64,000 nt of DNA, taken from the NCBI GenBank assembly GCA_036346275.1, contig CM070722.1, forward strand, positions 60,053,524-60,117,523. The letters are read 5' to 3'. The DNA comes from Otatea glauca (Eukaryota > Streptophyta > Magnoliopsida > Poales > Poaceae). Positions within the stretch are counted from its first letter, which is position 1; each line of letters opens with the position of its first letter. A program made the position numbers and the translations under genes. Positions 35,420 to 46,404 of the stretch are shown here, one piece after another. The notes beneath the pieces were generated by a model that had not been told where the DNA came from, did not search any database, and saw nothing but the letters and a program-made list of their open reading frames with translations.

Positions 35420-36792
35420 GGAGGGTCTATTTGACTTGAAGCATAGCATACTGTGCCATCTATGTCCCTTCATGCATAACATATGCAGGTATAAAATAGA
35501 TGTTTTGATACGTTTTTTTTCCTGCATTGATTATGTGAGTGTGTTAACAGAATAATTAATTTTTCTTTTAGAAAGTAATGCTCATCTGATAAATGAAAAG
35601 AAGAAATTTACGACTTCACACGGAAGTATACGAGATAAGTAAGCGAATGCTCCTCATAATCTGCACGAGACGAGTAACAAATCTATTGATACTAGTTTTT
35701 ACTATTTTAAAAGAAGCTTCGTCAGCACGTTTTCCTAAAAAATCTCTAATAAAAAAAATCAAACTATCTCTTTTCTCTACCCCTCTCGTACTAGTATAGT
35801 GCCCTGTCTTCCGGTTTCTTTTTCTCAGCACGTAATATATGGTCTTTTCCTTTTCTAGAATGTTTGTTTCCTTTTCCTTAATTCCAGGATATTTGTTTCC
35901 TTTTCCTTGAGATGATGCTGGAGGTGGGGGGAGATCTGTTGTGGGCCACAGGAATGAGTTAGATACATTAAACAATGGCCATCGGATGTGGGTGAGTAAA
36001 GCTGAGGAAAGATCTGAGAGGTTAATTTTGATGGAGGCAAGTTTCTGGAGACGTTTCGCTGGGTGCATGAAGGTTGGACCATCTCTAGTGGGGTGCATTA
36101 TTTAGGGTGGACGTAGAAAAGAATGCTTAGATGCATTATAAAGAGGTATAGATGAGCAGGACTCGCCTTTAAGATAGGATTCTATAATTGCAAATTGATT
36201 TTTAGAACTTCGCGCCACAACCATCTCTTTTCTACAGGTTCTACAGACTGATGCCTTCTTCTTCGGTATTCCCAAAAAAATATAAAAAAACTGAAAAAGC
36301 AATATATCAACAAACAAATATAATCTCCCTAAAAATTCTCTATCTCCCGGTGCCGATAGGTGGGTCAAATATTTACTCATGACAAATTCACAATATTAAT
36401 TATTTGTGTGCCGATAGGTGGATCAAAATATCTAGCCACACCAATTCACAATATTACTTATTTGTGTTCCGTTGCCATCGTAAAGAATAAAGAAACGGAA
36501 TGACTTGTATTCGGATGTCCATTTTTTCCGGGTGCTTGCAACATTTTTTTCCCACTCCTGCAATATTTTATTCCTACGCGTGCAATATTTTCCTTCGATA
36601 ACAGTAGAAATGTCTGCGTGGAAAAAAATATTGCAGATGTAAAAAAAATATTGCACCGACGCATTCGAGAAATAAACAGTAATCTAACGTCCGATTGCTT
36701 GTTATTCCCAATAAAGAAAGTGAGAAAATATACTCTGCAAGCCTAGCCATGCTCACCAAGCGGCCTGCCAGCCCAGGCCCAGGAAAGATCCA
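35420..36792. other. Intergenic stretch, no gene
   Basis: The stretch contains a repeated GTTTCCTTTTCCTT motif (35870-35910), a repeated TGTGCCGATAGGTGG (36349, 36408) and GCAATATTTT clusters (36540-36660) like those of short grass DNA elements. No complete element boundaries or exons were found. Confidence 0.45.
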
Positions 36793-36802
36793 TCTGTTTA
36801 TG

Positions 36803-36932
36803 GATTTTTTTTTCTTTAATATTTATTTTTATTCTTTTTTTCAAAACTATGCGTCCGAAAAAAAATGACAAAAATACCCCCCCGTCGCCCGTGTATGGGG
36901 CGATCGCTTCATACATGGCGATCGGTCCCTCT
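36803..36932. repeat. MULE left terminal inverted repeat
   Basis: It begins GATTTTTTTTTCTTTAATAT and runs through AAAACTATGCGTCCG to GTATGGGGCGATCGCTTCAT. It is the inverted counterpart of 45115-45247, with scattered mismatches. Confidence 0.85.
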
Positions 36933-37751
36933 GCCGTCGGCGCCGAACGGTGCCGTTAGTGGGCCCCTGTCGCTCGAGACAGGCGGCCAAGCATGAGCCT
37001 TTTTTTAGTTTTGTTTTGTAATTACTATATGCTTTTAATATAAACCCCATAACTTTTGCTAGGAGTGTCCAAATTAAATGAAACTTGTTTCTAAATTTAA
37101 ATTTTGGAATGAAGAATTAGAGTGTAAAATAAAAATCCATGTGTTGTTTGCAGATTTTTTTTTATTTGAGTTCGAATGCTAGGCTCTAGCGTGGATTGTG
37201 AAGGAATTATAATGTGTGTTGATCCATAATTCATGAAATAAATAGAATAAGTTACTACAACCTTATGCACTTCATTTTTGCAAAAATATCTAAATATGAT
37301 TGCATTTTGAATAAAAGATGGCTAGTTTAAACCCTTTATAACATTCATTGTTCGAGCAGTTAGAGTAATGTCTGAACGACCTCAAAACTTGACAACCAGT
37401 TTTGTTGCATTCTTGGGCTTGCATAGGTTACAATTATGTAAAAATATTTAGATGTCACTTTAGGCTGCACTATTTTATTGTTGTCCGAACATGCAATCGG
37501 TAAAACATAAAAATTGCCGTATCTTTCGCAAACGATGGTAAAACTCGATGAAATCAAATCTGACGAACTGAAAATGCTATAACCTATCTCGATGGAGAAA
37601 ATAACATCATTTGGGACAACTGGAGCAGTAGGACATATACGAGCCCTCCGGACAGTGAGCATACTCTTGAAGGTTGGGCCGCACTGTTTATTACGACTTA
37701 AAACTAAAAGGAGTACCACGAACAGAGAAAACCAAAGTTAACACCAGACGT

Positions 37752-38336
37752 CTATTGAGTGCTTCGAGGCCACTTCCCATTCGCCCATGCCTCCGGCGGG
37801 GCTTCTTTGGCACGTCGCGCCCTCTCTCGTTTCCTCTCTCTCTCGGCCTCCTTCTCCTCCGCTTCCTTCCTACATGCCTCTTCGCGTGCGGCATCGCGTT
37901 GTTCTTGAAACCGCCGCGTGAACTCATCCTGCCGGTTGGCTTGGTCAAGAAGCCGTTGGTCCTCGGGGTTGATCTCCGTATCAAACCACTGCTCAAATTC
38001 ACACAGTGGCGGAGGTGACTGCATGAAACGTAAGTTAGCAAAGTTTCATTCACAAATGTTATGTAACCCGTGACGATTGTTACCATGCGGCGATCCTTGA
38101 GCTCTTCTCCGCGGATCGAAGGCGTAGTGCGGCACTTCCAATACCTCCTCTTCCAAGTTGAAATTTCCCAAGAGCGAACAAGCCCGCAAAGATCTCCGCA
38201 CATACACATGGGTGCTACTGACTCCACGAGGTAGGAAGAGATCTTGGTACGCTAAATTCGCGGCATGCACTTGCTTCTTCCTTTGCCTTCCCTTACCCTT
38301 TGCACTTGCGCCTCGACATTTTCGATTGATGCTCAC
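37752..38336 (-). pseudogene. GRF-type zinc-finger protein of the MULE (two exons)
   Basis: Exon 1 (about 38336-38090) shows the GRF zinc-finger pattern: MCMCGDLCG, then SWEISTWKRRYWKCR about 15 residues later. It ends at ATG/GTAACA (38085). Exon 2 (38024-37752) follows a CATGCAG acceptor and reads SPPPLCEFEQWFDTEINPED, then a long Glu/Arg/Lys-rich helix (KEAEEKEAERERKRERARRA) and a stop. GRF fingers bind nucleic acid. The two halves of exon 1 lie in different frames (an open frame from MSINRKCRGAS precedes the finger), so there is probably one frameshift. Confidence 0.65.
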
Positions 38337-38381
38337 CCCGCTATTCTTTGCGAGACCGCTTGTGAGAACGAATATTATAAA

Positions 38382-38475
38382 GGCGATATCGCCGGGTATG
38401 GAGCGATCGCCTCATATTTAGGCGATCGCCCCATGTAAGCGATCGCCTCACATTCGGCGATCGCCCTACTATAGG
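38382..38475. repeat. Array of GCGATCGC palindromes inside the MULE
   Basis: GCGATCGC occurs at 38403, 38422, 38439 and 38457, at spacings of 19, 17 and 18 bp. Related GGCGATATCGCC (38382) and TAGGCGATA lie at the edges. The surrounding words (GTATGGAGCGATCGCCTCAT) resemble the centre of the terminal repeat (GTATGGGGCGATCGCCCCAT). The array lies between the PMD 3' end and the GRF 5' end, so it may be an internal terminal-repeat copy, a promoter or transposase-binding sites. Confidence 0.8.
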
Positions 38476-38646
38476 CGATAGGTGTACCGAAACGTTGGTG
38501 TGTTGTCACGTCGTGTGGCATAGGCAAGCAATGCATAAATGATTTGAACAATTTATAGTGATAACGCTGTCATGTTACTAACTCGGGGAGTTATACAATG
38601 TGCTGCTGAACGTAAAGCCATTACAAAAATACATCCGTACAACAAG

Positions 38647-39120
38647 TCAATCACGGCCACGCTTCCTAATCTGGCCCGTGGGGTAGGTGAGTGGCGACGG
38701 CGGACGGACGTCCCTCCTAGGCCGGCCCTGCGGCGCAGGCGTAGAGTAGTGCGGCGGCGGCGAGGCCAAGTCCTGTGGCGGCGCACCCGAGAGCTGAGAG
38801 GGGTCGAGGTAGTCGGTCGAAAGGTACTCCTCCAGGTCGAACTCGTCGTCGAAAGGCTCGTCGAAACCACCCTGGGGTCCTGCTGGGGCGCGGGACGACG
38901 AGGGAGCCTCCGCAGCCCACTGCCCCCACTGCTGCTGCGTGGGAGCGTAGCGAGGAACCGACAGGGTAGGGCGAGACGCAGAAGGAGCCTCCCCAGCCCA
39001 CTGTCCCCACTGCTGCTGCGTGGGAGCGTAGCGAGGAACCGACGGGGTAGGGCGAGACGCGAAAGGAGCCTCGTCAGCCCACTGTCCCCCCTGCAGCTGC
39101 GTGGGGGCGTGACGGGGCAC
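38647..39120 (-). pseudogene. C-terminal repeat region of the PMD protein
   Basis: An open minus frame of 157 codons has three tandem units of about 27 residues, each with PRYAPTQQQWGQWA followed by EAPSASRPT or a variant (about 39115-38900). After these come an acidic segment (FDDEFDLEEYLSTDYL) and a Pro/Arg-rich end (YPTGQIRKRGRD). Such tails are common after plant mobile domains in transposon-borne copies. An ORF on the opposite strand (38572-39222) is its shadow. Confidence 0.6.
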
Positions 39121-39311
39121 CGGGGTAGGCGAGGTTTGGGGCGAAGTGACGTGGTGTGCTGCGTCCGCCGACGTCTCCGCGCCCTCGGCAGGTGGCCAAG
39201 CGAGCCAACCGCCTCACCGTAGCGAGGACCCGACCCCAAGCTGTCTCGGACTCGGCGGTGGTCACCTGTATGCCCCCCTCTAGGCGCGTCAACATGGACA
39301 CAGCCTCCACC

Positions 39312-41245
39312 TCAATCTCCGCCAAGAGCTGAGTCTGCATGTAACGTCAGATTGGTATTACGTAAGTTAGATGAAAAAGACGTGCCCATGTAGGTTCGAT
39401 TGCGACACTTACCGAGGCGTTGTCCCTCTGGGACATCTGTGAAGGGTACGTGTCCGCTAACCGATGCATGCCGGCGCGACGACGGTCTTGGTGTGTACCC
39501 CACCCTGAGGCGAGTGCGCGGGGCGAACCACTCCATGTACTGATCGTACATGTCATGGTCGTACGGCCGGGTCTCGGTGACCCTCTCGTCGAGTCTGGCG
39601 CCCCATCGCAGGCCCATGGTCGCATACGGTCGCGAATCGAGAGCCCACCGCAAAGACCCATCCGGTCATCCGCAATGCAAAACAGTAAGTACACACCACA
39701 TTAATTTCGCAAAGATGCGGAGTAGTAGGATCAGGGCAAGTACCTGTGAGCGCCACGTGCGACAACGTGACGAGGCAGCAAAGGAAAGGATCGAGCAGCC
39801 GAGCCGCCGCAAAGACTCGGTCGCGGGAGTACTCCTCGACACAAAGGTCAAAGACGAGTACCTTACGGGTGAGCCAAAGGCCTCATCTCGCGTGCAAAGC
39901 ACGGAGACCCGTGAGGTGCTCGGCGTGGACGTCGTCTGCGGTGTATGGCGCCCACCGCACGCCCTCGTCGTGGAGGCGGTCGAACTCCGAACGAACTCCG
40001 ATAGGACCTCCTCACTGTCGGCGCGCGAACCTCCGCCGCGAGGAAATAAGAAATGGCGAAGGTTATTCAAGTGCGTTAGTGGGGAAAAGATACGAGGAGC
40101 ATACCGCTCGCCGGACCCGAGAGTGGCCCATGGTGGGCGATCCACCGGTCGTCTCCGTAAAGCTCCTCCGTGCGGTGTCGTGTCAACAACAGCCTGCCGA
40201 CGGAGAAGCGCTCCCAAGACCACAACCGGAGGAGTAGGACGCAACTCGACATCGTCGCGTCGTGCTCGCGAGAGACGGCGTCGTCTGCATGACCTCAGAC
40301 GTCGCCGCAAGCACACCGAGGCCCACGACCACCGCATCACTGTTTACAAGGGGAGTTAGACGTGCTCGCCGAGACGAGATTGAACCGAGTGTGTTACCTC
40401 ATCCACCGGGTGTCGGCGATGTCTTTGGGCGTACTCGATCGGTGACGGTCCACCGTGTTCCGTGGGAGGACGGAACATCACCCAACCGAACAACAACAGA
40501 GGTATGCCTCCAAGTGGCGGGCCACGCCCGCCTCCTCCCGCGCGGTGGAGAAGCCGAGCTGCGCTGTTCGCAACAAACATTATCAGCAACTTGGCGCTTC
40601 TATTTTAATTCTCAAAGAAAGAGGTACTCACCGTGAACTGAAGCAGCCACGCTTCGTCGGTCCGTGGCGCCGGCCTCCCTAAGGGGCCGGTAGGGGCTGC
40701 CGGGTGCCGCCGCACCTCGGCGAACGCGCGGACAACTCGGCGTGCCACGTGACGGAGGCGTCGTGCGGCACGACTGCTGGACCCGCACAGGGGAGGCCTA
40801 AGAGGTACGACACGTCCTGCAGCGTCGGAGCCATCTCTCCGCACGGAAGGTGGAACGTGTGCGTCTCCGGTCTCCACCGGTCCACGAGTGCGGCCAGCAG
40901 GGACCGGTCGTACCCGAACCGCGGGACCTCCTTGCCCGCTAACGGGGCAGTCACCTGCTCCACCATCCTACAAAGAGGAAGTAAGCCAGCCGCTCGCAAC
41001 CTGCATGTAGTGCAATGCGTCGTTAGAATTGCATTCACAGGTAAGTACATGTACGTAAAAGAGTGCAAGCGTTGGCAGCTTACCGTGGAACCCAACGTGG
41101 GTCGATGCGAAGCAGCTCGTTAGGCACCCGAGGTCGGAGTGTCCCTAGCTCTCGGTTCTCCTCTGCGGAGTACCTAGACCGGTGGGTCGATCGACGGTCA
41201 CGCCCAAAGACTCGAGGCAAGGTCGCGCCATCGTGGCTGTTAGAA
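39312..41245 (-). pseudogene. Plant mobile domain (PMD, MAIN-like) protein of the MULE
   Basis: The first exon (to a CCACG/GTAAGC donor at 41084/41083) reads NELLRIDPRWVPR. After a TGCAG acceptor (41001) comes the PMD signature LRAAGLLPLCRMVE, FGYDRSLLAALVDRWRPETH and FHLPCGEMAPTLQDVSYLLG. Later pieces, in shifted frames or separate exons, are LLLFGWVMF (about 40480), FDRLHDEGVRWAPYTADDVH (about 39970) and YDQYMEWFAPRTRL (about 39545). PMD proteins of plants act in nuclear silencing and genome stability, and many copies sit in transposons. At least two frameshifts (near 40735 and 40000) break the frame. The domain call is firm; the exact exons are approximate. Confidence 0.75.
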
Positions 41246-41649
41246 AGCAAATACAACAAATTTGTCAGTAATTACATGTGCACACAAAATGAAATGCGAA
41301 ATAACTAATTGTACCATACTCATCAAACAATACAACCGAAGTGCAGAGAGCCAAAACAAACTCATATTACAAACATACGAAAGACAACGACATGTTCGAC
41401 GAGGCACACAACGTCGAGAATTACTTTATCCTCATAGCTACTAACTGGAACATCGGAGAATTTCATGATGCGAACAACAACTTACTAGTACATTGAAAAT
41501 TACATCGAACATTACAACGTACATTACAACTTACCGGTCCATTGAAAAATACAAGATGGGAACAACATGGAAAGTTACATTATCCGCGGTTGCGACGCGC
41601 CTCAGACTCGTCCATATCGTTCGAATCGCGCTTGTCCTTCGACGCCGAC

Positions 41650-43810
41650 CTTCATCTTCAACATTCGGATGTCGGTACCCATCGATGGTCCGGAGAGGGC
41701 TGTTGTGAACGATCCATCCACTCGGTACCGTACACCTCATGATGCCACGTGTTGAGAACGCTCGCTTGTAGTAGTACGGGAGATGAACAGACGGCGAGAT
41801 TGATGCGTCTCGGCGGTGCGGCAATGACGCGAGCACGGCAAGTGTAGCAGCGTGGTTTCGGCAGAGCACTCGCAATCACCGCTCGGAGTATACACGGATG
41901 GAAGTCCTCTCCGGTGGCACCCTGCGACCTCGGCCACCGCGATGCACGTGGTATCTCCGCTCCACGCCACTCTCGGTGTAACCCGATGTGTCTGCGCCTT
42001 TCTTGTTTTCTTGGACATGTAGGTAGACACAACGATTGAGTACGACGATCGATTGTCCGACATACATCTTTGTGGAGGTCTTGTATCGCTCAATGAAATA
42101 TCTCGTGTCCCTAATAAGACACCTCAACTATACCCACGATGGAAGGCATCCGTGCCTTTCATTACCGATTGTAAATCTCCGCCAGTTCGTTGTCATGATC
42201 CCATAACGCGAGCCGCCTCGCCGTGCGAAGGGACCATTTATCCAAAGGCTCATGTCGTATCCAATCGGTGAAACTCTTTATTTGGTACCGCCCACGCCGG
42301 ATGTTTGGGGGTCCGTCGGCGGCGCTTATAAAGGTGTGGGGTCCTCTCCTTGCTCATGGTACACCATCGGGTTCCTTGATGAACTAGCGGTACCTCCGGG
42401 ATCCATTGATTGCTTCTTCGTTAGTTCGCCCAACGCCTTCCAAAGCGCGTCGAACTTCCTCCGTTGGTTCTGTTTGCACAGTGCTTGAACATGTTCATAA
42501 GCTCCTTGTTCTGAATCGACGGAAAAATTGGCACCCATGTGCCTCATGCACCACCGCTCCTCGGATCCGCCACTTTGTCGCTCCCACGACGGCGGACCCT
42601 TGTTGCATATCCACGATCGCCCTTAGCGCCCCGCATGTCGGTCATGGATGACACAAACATCGAACTGTCGAGAACAATCGCCACTTCACTCTTTCAAGGA
42701 ACCAGCACCACTCTCCGTGTTTTCCCCCTCCACGAATGCCAACGCAACCGTAGAACACGGTTGTTGGCATCCACCGCGATCGCAGATTAGAATCGCCCTT
42801 GTACTTCCCGTGAGGAATGTGCCGCCCATGCAAAGGCCAAGGCGGCGAGGTTTAACGCATTTATGCATGCGCCAGGCGAAGAATGCACGCTGCAATACCC
42901 ACTTCCGGTGCACACACCACCCGCAGGAACTCCGCAAGGTCGATGGATGTACCGGGGTTCCTTTGTGCGATTGCCCGAGCAAGTGGGAATATTCTCGCAC
43001 GAAGCCTCGACGCCCCGAACCGTATTTCAGCTGTCCTTTTTGCTCTCCATGCCTTTGCGTAGCTAATCTTGTATCAAACCTTCCTCCACTACCGTGATAA
43101 TAGATCGAGGTCGCAGATGGGGATTGTCCACGATCGACCATAAACACATTTGTCACCCAAGTGGACGACAGATTATGCGGTGTCCCCGCCCGCTTCTTCC
43201 ACTCGCAGCTATGCTCCATCACTATGGAGCATTTCCGAGTCCGCCCACTTCCTGGTATGCATGCACCGCCATGGGCACGAACCAACTACGCACTTCACGT
43301 CGTAGTCCTTCTTCTTGGACTTCACAACCCCGAATTGCCGCCGGAGAGACATTGCCCAAGATTTCACCGCATCCATCACAGCCTCCTTGTCTTTATATAT
43401 GGCCCTGCGTCACCTCGTTCTCATGATACTCCCATGCATCAATGTTCCTTCATTCATCGTTAGGTCTTGAAATTGTAATTGGTCCACGCACGAGGATAGG
43501 CACCTCGGGCGTTGTCCTCCTCGTCGGAGTGCTCACCATCGGGACTTCCTCATCCGCACGGTCCTCCTCTTCCATCAGTCAACAATGTCCTCCACCTCCT
43601 CCCCTCGTCGGCCACCCCTCGCGCCTCCACCGCTGTCTCCTCGCCCCGGTCCCTTCGCCACCGCTAGCCTCGCTGCCTCGTCTCCGGGCCTCGCCGCCTT
43701 CCTCTTCGCATCCTTCTACATTTGATGTCCCTCCGCCGCAATGTCCACCCCGACATCACGAACTTGCGACACCGATGGAGCTACCGGGTAGCATCAGACC
43801 AACAACATGA
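41650..43810 (-). pseudogene. MURA-type Mutator transposase
   Basis: In minus order: an acidic, low-complexity N-terminal part (43810-43470). Then a MuDR N-terminal, zinc-finger-like domain with CEWKKRAGTPHNLSSTWVTN. Then the catalytic domain, with STVALAFVEGENTES (about 42730), VCVIHDRHAG (about 42650), WCMRHMGANF and KQNQRRKFDALWKALGELTK (about 42450). Last a SWIM-like region (GDCECS, LPCSRH, about 41870). The motifs sit in three different frames with several stops, so the enzyme is inactive. It moves DNA by cut-and-paste in intact relatives. Antisense ORFs over this interval are shadows. Confidence 0.75.
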
Positions 43811-44139
43811 GCGCCAACCCCGCTCTACTGGCAAAACCAACATAACTCCTCCATGTTGACGCCGAGTTAATAGGAATCAACTCTCCGTAAAACGGTCTTG
43901 CGCTCGGCTCACTATCGCGCTCGACCAAGAACCGAACAGTCTGGGCATCCAAACTGAACATCCGAGACATCCACTCCAACAAACCTCAGATATCCTATCG
44001 CCGATCGCATATGCCCCGTACAACTCTTGAAAATGATGATAGATCCACCCCATCCGCCCCCTGTGCTATCTCCCCATCTCCATAAAATATTTGGAAATAC
44101 AATTTCTCCGACATGCTGCAACGTCCGACCGAAAAAATA

Positions 44140-44760
44140 TTACTCTAAAATACAATACAGTCCTGAAATTTCTAAAAACTAAATACTACATTAAAGTTCT
44201 AAATATGAACTGCGACATTAAATTTCTAAACAACACTATCCGAGAAATTGTAAACGCTACACAATCCTAAATTTTCTAAACACTACAATAAATTTGTAAC
44301 GTACTTAATACTATACAGTCCTGAAATTTCTAAAAACTAAATAGTACATTAAAGTTCTAAATATGAATCATGACATTAAATTTCTAAACAACACTATTCG
44401 AGAAATTGTAAACGCTACACAATCCTAAATTTTCTAAACACTACAATAAATTTCTAAGACTAAAAATAAATTTTTAACGTATTTAATACTATACGGTCCT
44501 GAAATTTCTAAAAACTAAATAGTACATTAAAGTTCTAAATATGAATCATGACATTAAATTTCTAAACAACACTATCCGAGAAAATGTAAACGCTACACAA
44601 TCCTAAATTTTCTAAACACTACAATAAATTTCTAATACTACACTAAATTTGTAACGTACTTAATACTATACAGTCCTCAAATTTCTAAAAACTAAATACT
44701 ACATTAAAGTTCTAAACGCTACACAATCCTAAATTCGACTGGATATTACATGCTACATTA
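44140..44760. repeat. A/T-rich tandem repeat near the MULE right end
   Basis: Units containing CAGTCCTGAAATTTCTAAAA recur at about 44158, 44319, 44495 and 44669 (periods 161-176 bp). Each unit also has TACACAATCCTAAATTTTCT and short TTCTAAAYACTAMA words. No coding capacity. The array probably spaces the terminus from the transposase promoter. Confidence 0.85.
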
Positions 44761-44875
44761 GAATTCTAATGACAAAAACAGTCCTCAAGATTTTCTAAAC
44801 ACTACAAAATCGTAAAATTCCTAAATAATAGATTTATAAAATTTGTAAAAAATACCTTCGCAGAAACGACGAATC

Positions 44876-44965
44876 GACTTTTTTTCCCCTTTTTCTTCTT
44901 CTTTCTCTTCTTCTTTTTCTTCTTCTTTTTTCTTCTTCTTTCTCTTCTTCTTTCTCTTTCTCTTT
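44876..44965. repeat. Polypyrimidine CTT-rich tract
   Basis: A nearly pure C/T run (CTTCTTCTTTCTCTTCTTC and similar) lies just inside the right terminal repeat. The minus-strand frame reads only Lys/Glu/Arg, which reflects the tract. Confidence 0.85.
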
Positions 44966-45114
44966 TCTCTTCGTTTCGCTTCGCCTCGGTACGTCCTGCG
45001 CACGAGCGAGCGAGGCTTTAAAGCCGCTGTCGCCTCAGCTCGGCGATCGCCTGTCTCGGCGCATGTGGGGCCCACAGGTAACGGCGTCAGCAGAGCACAC
45101 GGCGAGGGAACAGC

Positions 45115-45247
45115 GGAGGGAGCTATCGCCCGTGTATGGGGCGATCGCCCCATACACGGGCGACCGGGGGTATTTTCGTAAAATTTTAATTCGGACGCAT
45201 AGTTTTGAAAAAAAGAATAAAAAAAAATATTAAATAAAAAAAAATTC
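45115..45247. repeat. MULE right terminal inverted repeat with a 38-bp perfect palindrome
   Basis: Its outer end, read on minus, begins GAATTTTTTTTTTATTTAAT. The inner part holds a perfect 38-bp palindrome at 45126-45163 centred on GGGGCGATCGCCCC. The left repeat retains only a mismatched version. Confidence 0.88.
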
Positions 45248-45871
45248 TCTGTTTATGCACGTCGTGGGACCCACCTGTCAGACGCACAGGCACAGCTCGT
45301 GCACCCACCTGAGAGATCGACCAGGCAGAGGGAGCGCGGCTCAGGCGTCGTTGCCGCCAGCGGTTGCCAATTGCGATCCGGACGGTGCGGTCGGCGTCTC
45401 CGCGGCTCGGCGGGGCGGACGACGGCGACGGCATTGGTACGGACACGTCTTTTAGCCCAATCGTTAGGTATTTCAATATTTCATCCATGCCACGCTCGTC
45501 TAATTGTTCGATACATGTTGAATTCTTATCTGATCAATCCAAGAACTGATTCTTTCCATAGCTCTCACTTCGAACGCAAAAAATTCTTTTTCCCTTGTCC
45601 ATGAATGACAATTAAGATAGCTGGTTCCGTTTATGTGAATTCAGTAGCATTTAAACCCCTAATCGTTTACAACACTTAACACCCACTACTTACCTGAATT
45701 AATCTTTGGTTCTTTCTCCAAAGACTACCCTGGCATGTATTGAGCAAAGCCTGCGGTGCGGAATCTTGCGCAGAAACTGTTCTTCCACGCCGTTCTGCCT
45801 CCTTGTGCATGTTCCTATTCTGAAAATAGTATGTTACTATGATAAGCCTGCATTTATGGAGTCACGGGACA
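45248..45871 (+). other. Unassigned, possible remnant of a gene 5' region
   Basis: GTGGGACCCACCTGTCAG followed by CpG-rich DNA is typical of grass gene 5' ends. An exon-like interval (about 45720-45830) starts after a TTCTCCAAAG acceptor-like site. No domain is readable and no continuous model could be built. Confidence 0.3.
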
Positions 45872-46209
45872 GTGGCGGAACTAGAAATTTTCTAATAGGT
45901 GATAGGTGTGCTTGTGCCACCGCCCAACAAAGCTGCCTGCCGCGCCACCGCCCGCCCGAGCAGCCTGCCACTTGCAGCGCAGCTGCCCGCCCGAGCCACT
46001 GGCCGTGCCCCTCCCCTGCCCGGGCCACACGTTGCCTACCACGCCGCGCCGCCGTCCACCCGAGCTGCTTGCCGTGCCGCTCGCGCGGCCCCGCGCATTG
46101 CCTACCGCGTCACCGCCCGCCTAAGCCGCTGGCCGCGCCGCTGGTCTCGAGTAGCTTTCTCAAAATTTTGGGGGTGCTGGGACATACCCGGCACCCCTAG
46201 TTCCACCAC
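45872..46209. mobile_element. GC-rich hAT-like MITE
   Basis: The termini CAGTGGCGGAACTAG and CTAGTTCCACCACTG form an inverted repeat. The right subterminal part (TGCTGGGACATACCCGGCAC) also occurs in similar form in carbonic anhydrase intron 5 at about 33285-33310. The interior is C-rich with loose CGCCCGCCCGAGC repeats, causing overlapping ORFs. A target duplication is not convincing. Confidence 0.55.
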
Positions 46210-46300
46210 TGATGGGGGATAAATGAAAAATAACAGGTTGGTGTGTGACACCTTTCTTCTATTGGTTTTTGCTTAATTTTGGTTTCTGTCAACTGCAGTT

Positions 46301-46404
46301 AAAAGAGATCTTGGACCGAGTACTTCGGGAATATGGTCCAGGCAGAATTGAACTTGGTTGTTCCTTGGTTGTTGCATCTAAGGATTTATTTGACATCCAA
46401 TAAA
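46301..46404 (+). pseudogene. Orphan exon-like segment
   Basis: The segment lies between a strong acceptor (TCTGTCAACTGCAG) and a donor (ATG/GTAAGTT). The first frame reads LKEILDRVLREYGPGRIELG and on to VVASKDLFDIQ, then stops at TAA just before the donor. It looks like a true exon in composition and boundaries, but I do not recognise the protein and find no partner exons. A non-coding or dead gene copy is possible. Confidence 0.35.

Larger units (their letters stand above)
36803..45247 (-). mobile_element. Mutator-like element carrying transposase, PMD and GRF genes (8.4 kb)
   Basis: Terminal inverted repeats of about 130 bp share TTTTTTTTT runs, AAAACTATGCGTCCGAA, AAAATACCCCC and GTCGCCCGTGTATGGGGCG. 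Perfect 10-bp direct repeats TCTGTTTATG flank the element at 36793-36802 and 45248-45257, which fixes its ends and the Mutator superfamily. On minus, in order: A/T-rich tandem repeats next to the right end, MURA-type transposase (43810-41650), PMD protein (41245-38647), GRF zinc-finger protein (38336-37752). All three reading frames are damaged, so the copy looks non-autonomous. Plant PMD and GRF domains are known in transposons; finding both behind a MULE transposase within one bounded element is noteworthy. Confidence 0.88.

Noticed and set aside
38403..38464. GCGATCGC repeats as a sign of cyanobacterial (HIP1) DNA
   Set aside because: They sit inside a plant Mutator element and copy its terminal repeat; nothing bacterial surrounds them.
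38382..38475. A CRISPR-like array
   Set aside because: The units are 8-12 bp palindromes with about 10-bp spacers inside a plant transposon; no cas-like genes.
38572..39222. 216-codon plus-strand Arg-rich ORF
   Set aside because: It is the complement of the PMD C-terminal repeats and lacks any family motif.
39550..40359. 269-codon plus-strand ORF in the MULE
   Set aside because: PMD motifs on the minus strand explain the interval; the plus frame is Arg/Ser-rich shadow.
42648..43097. 149-codon plus-strand ORF
   Set aside because: Antisense to the Mutator transposase motifs.
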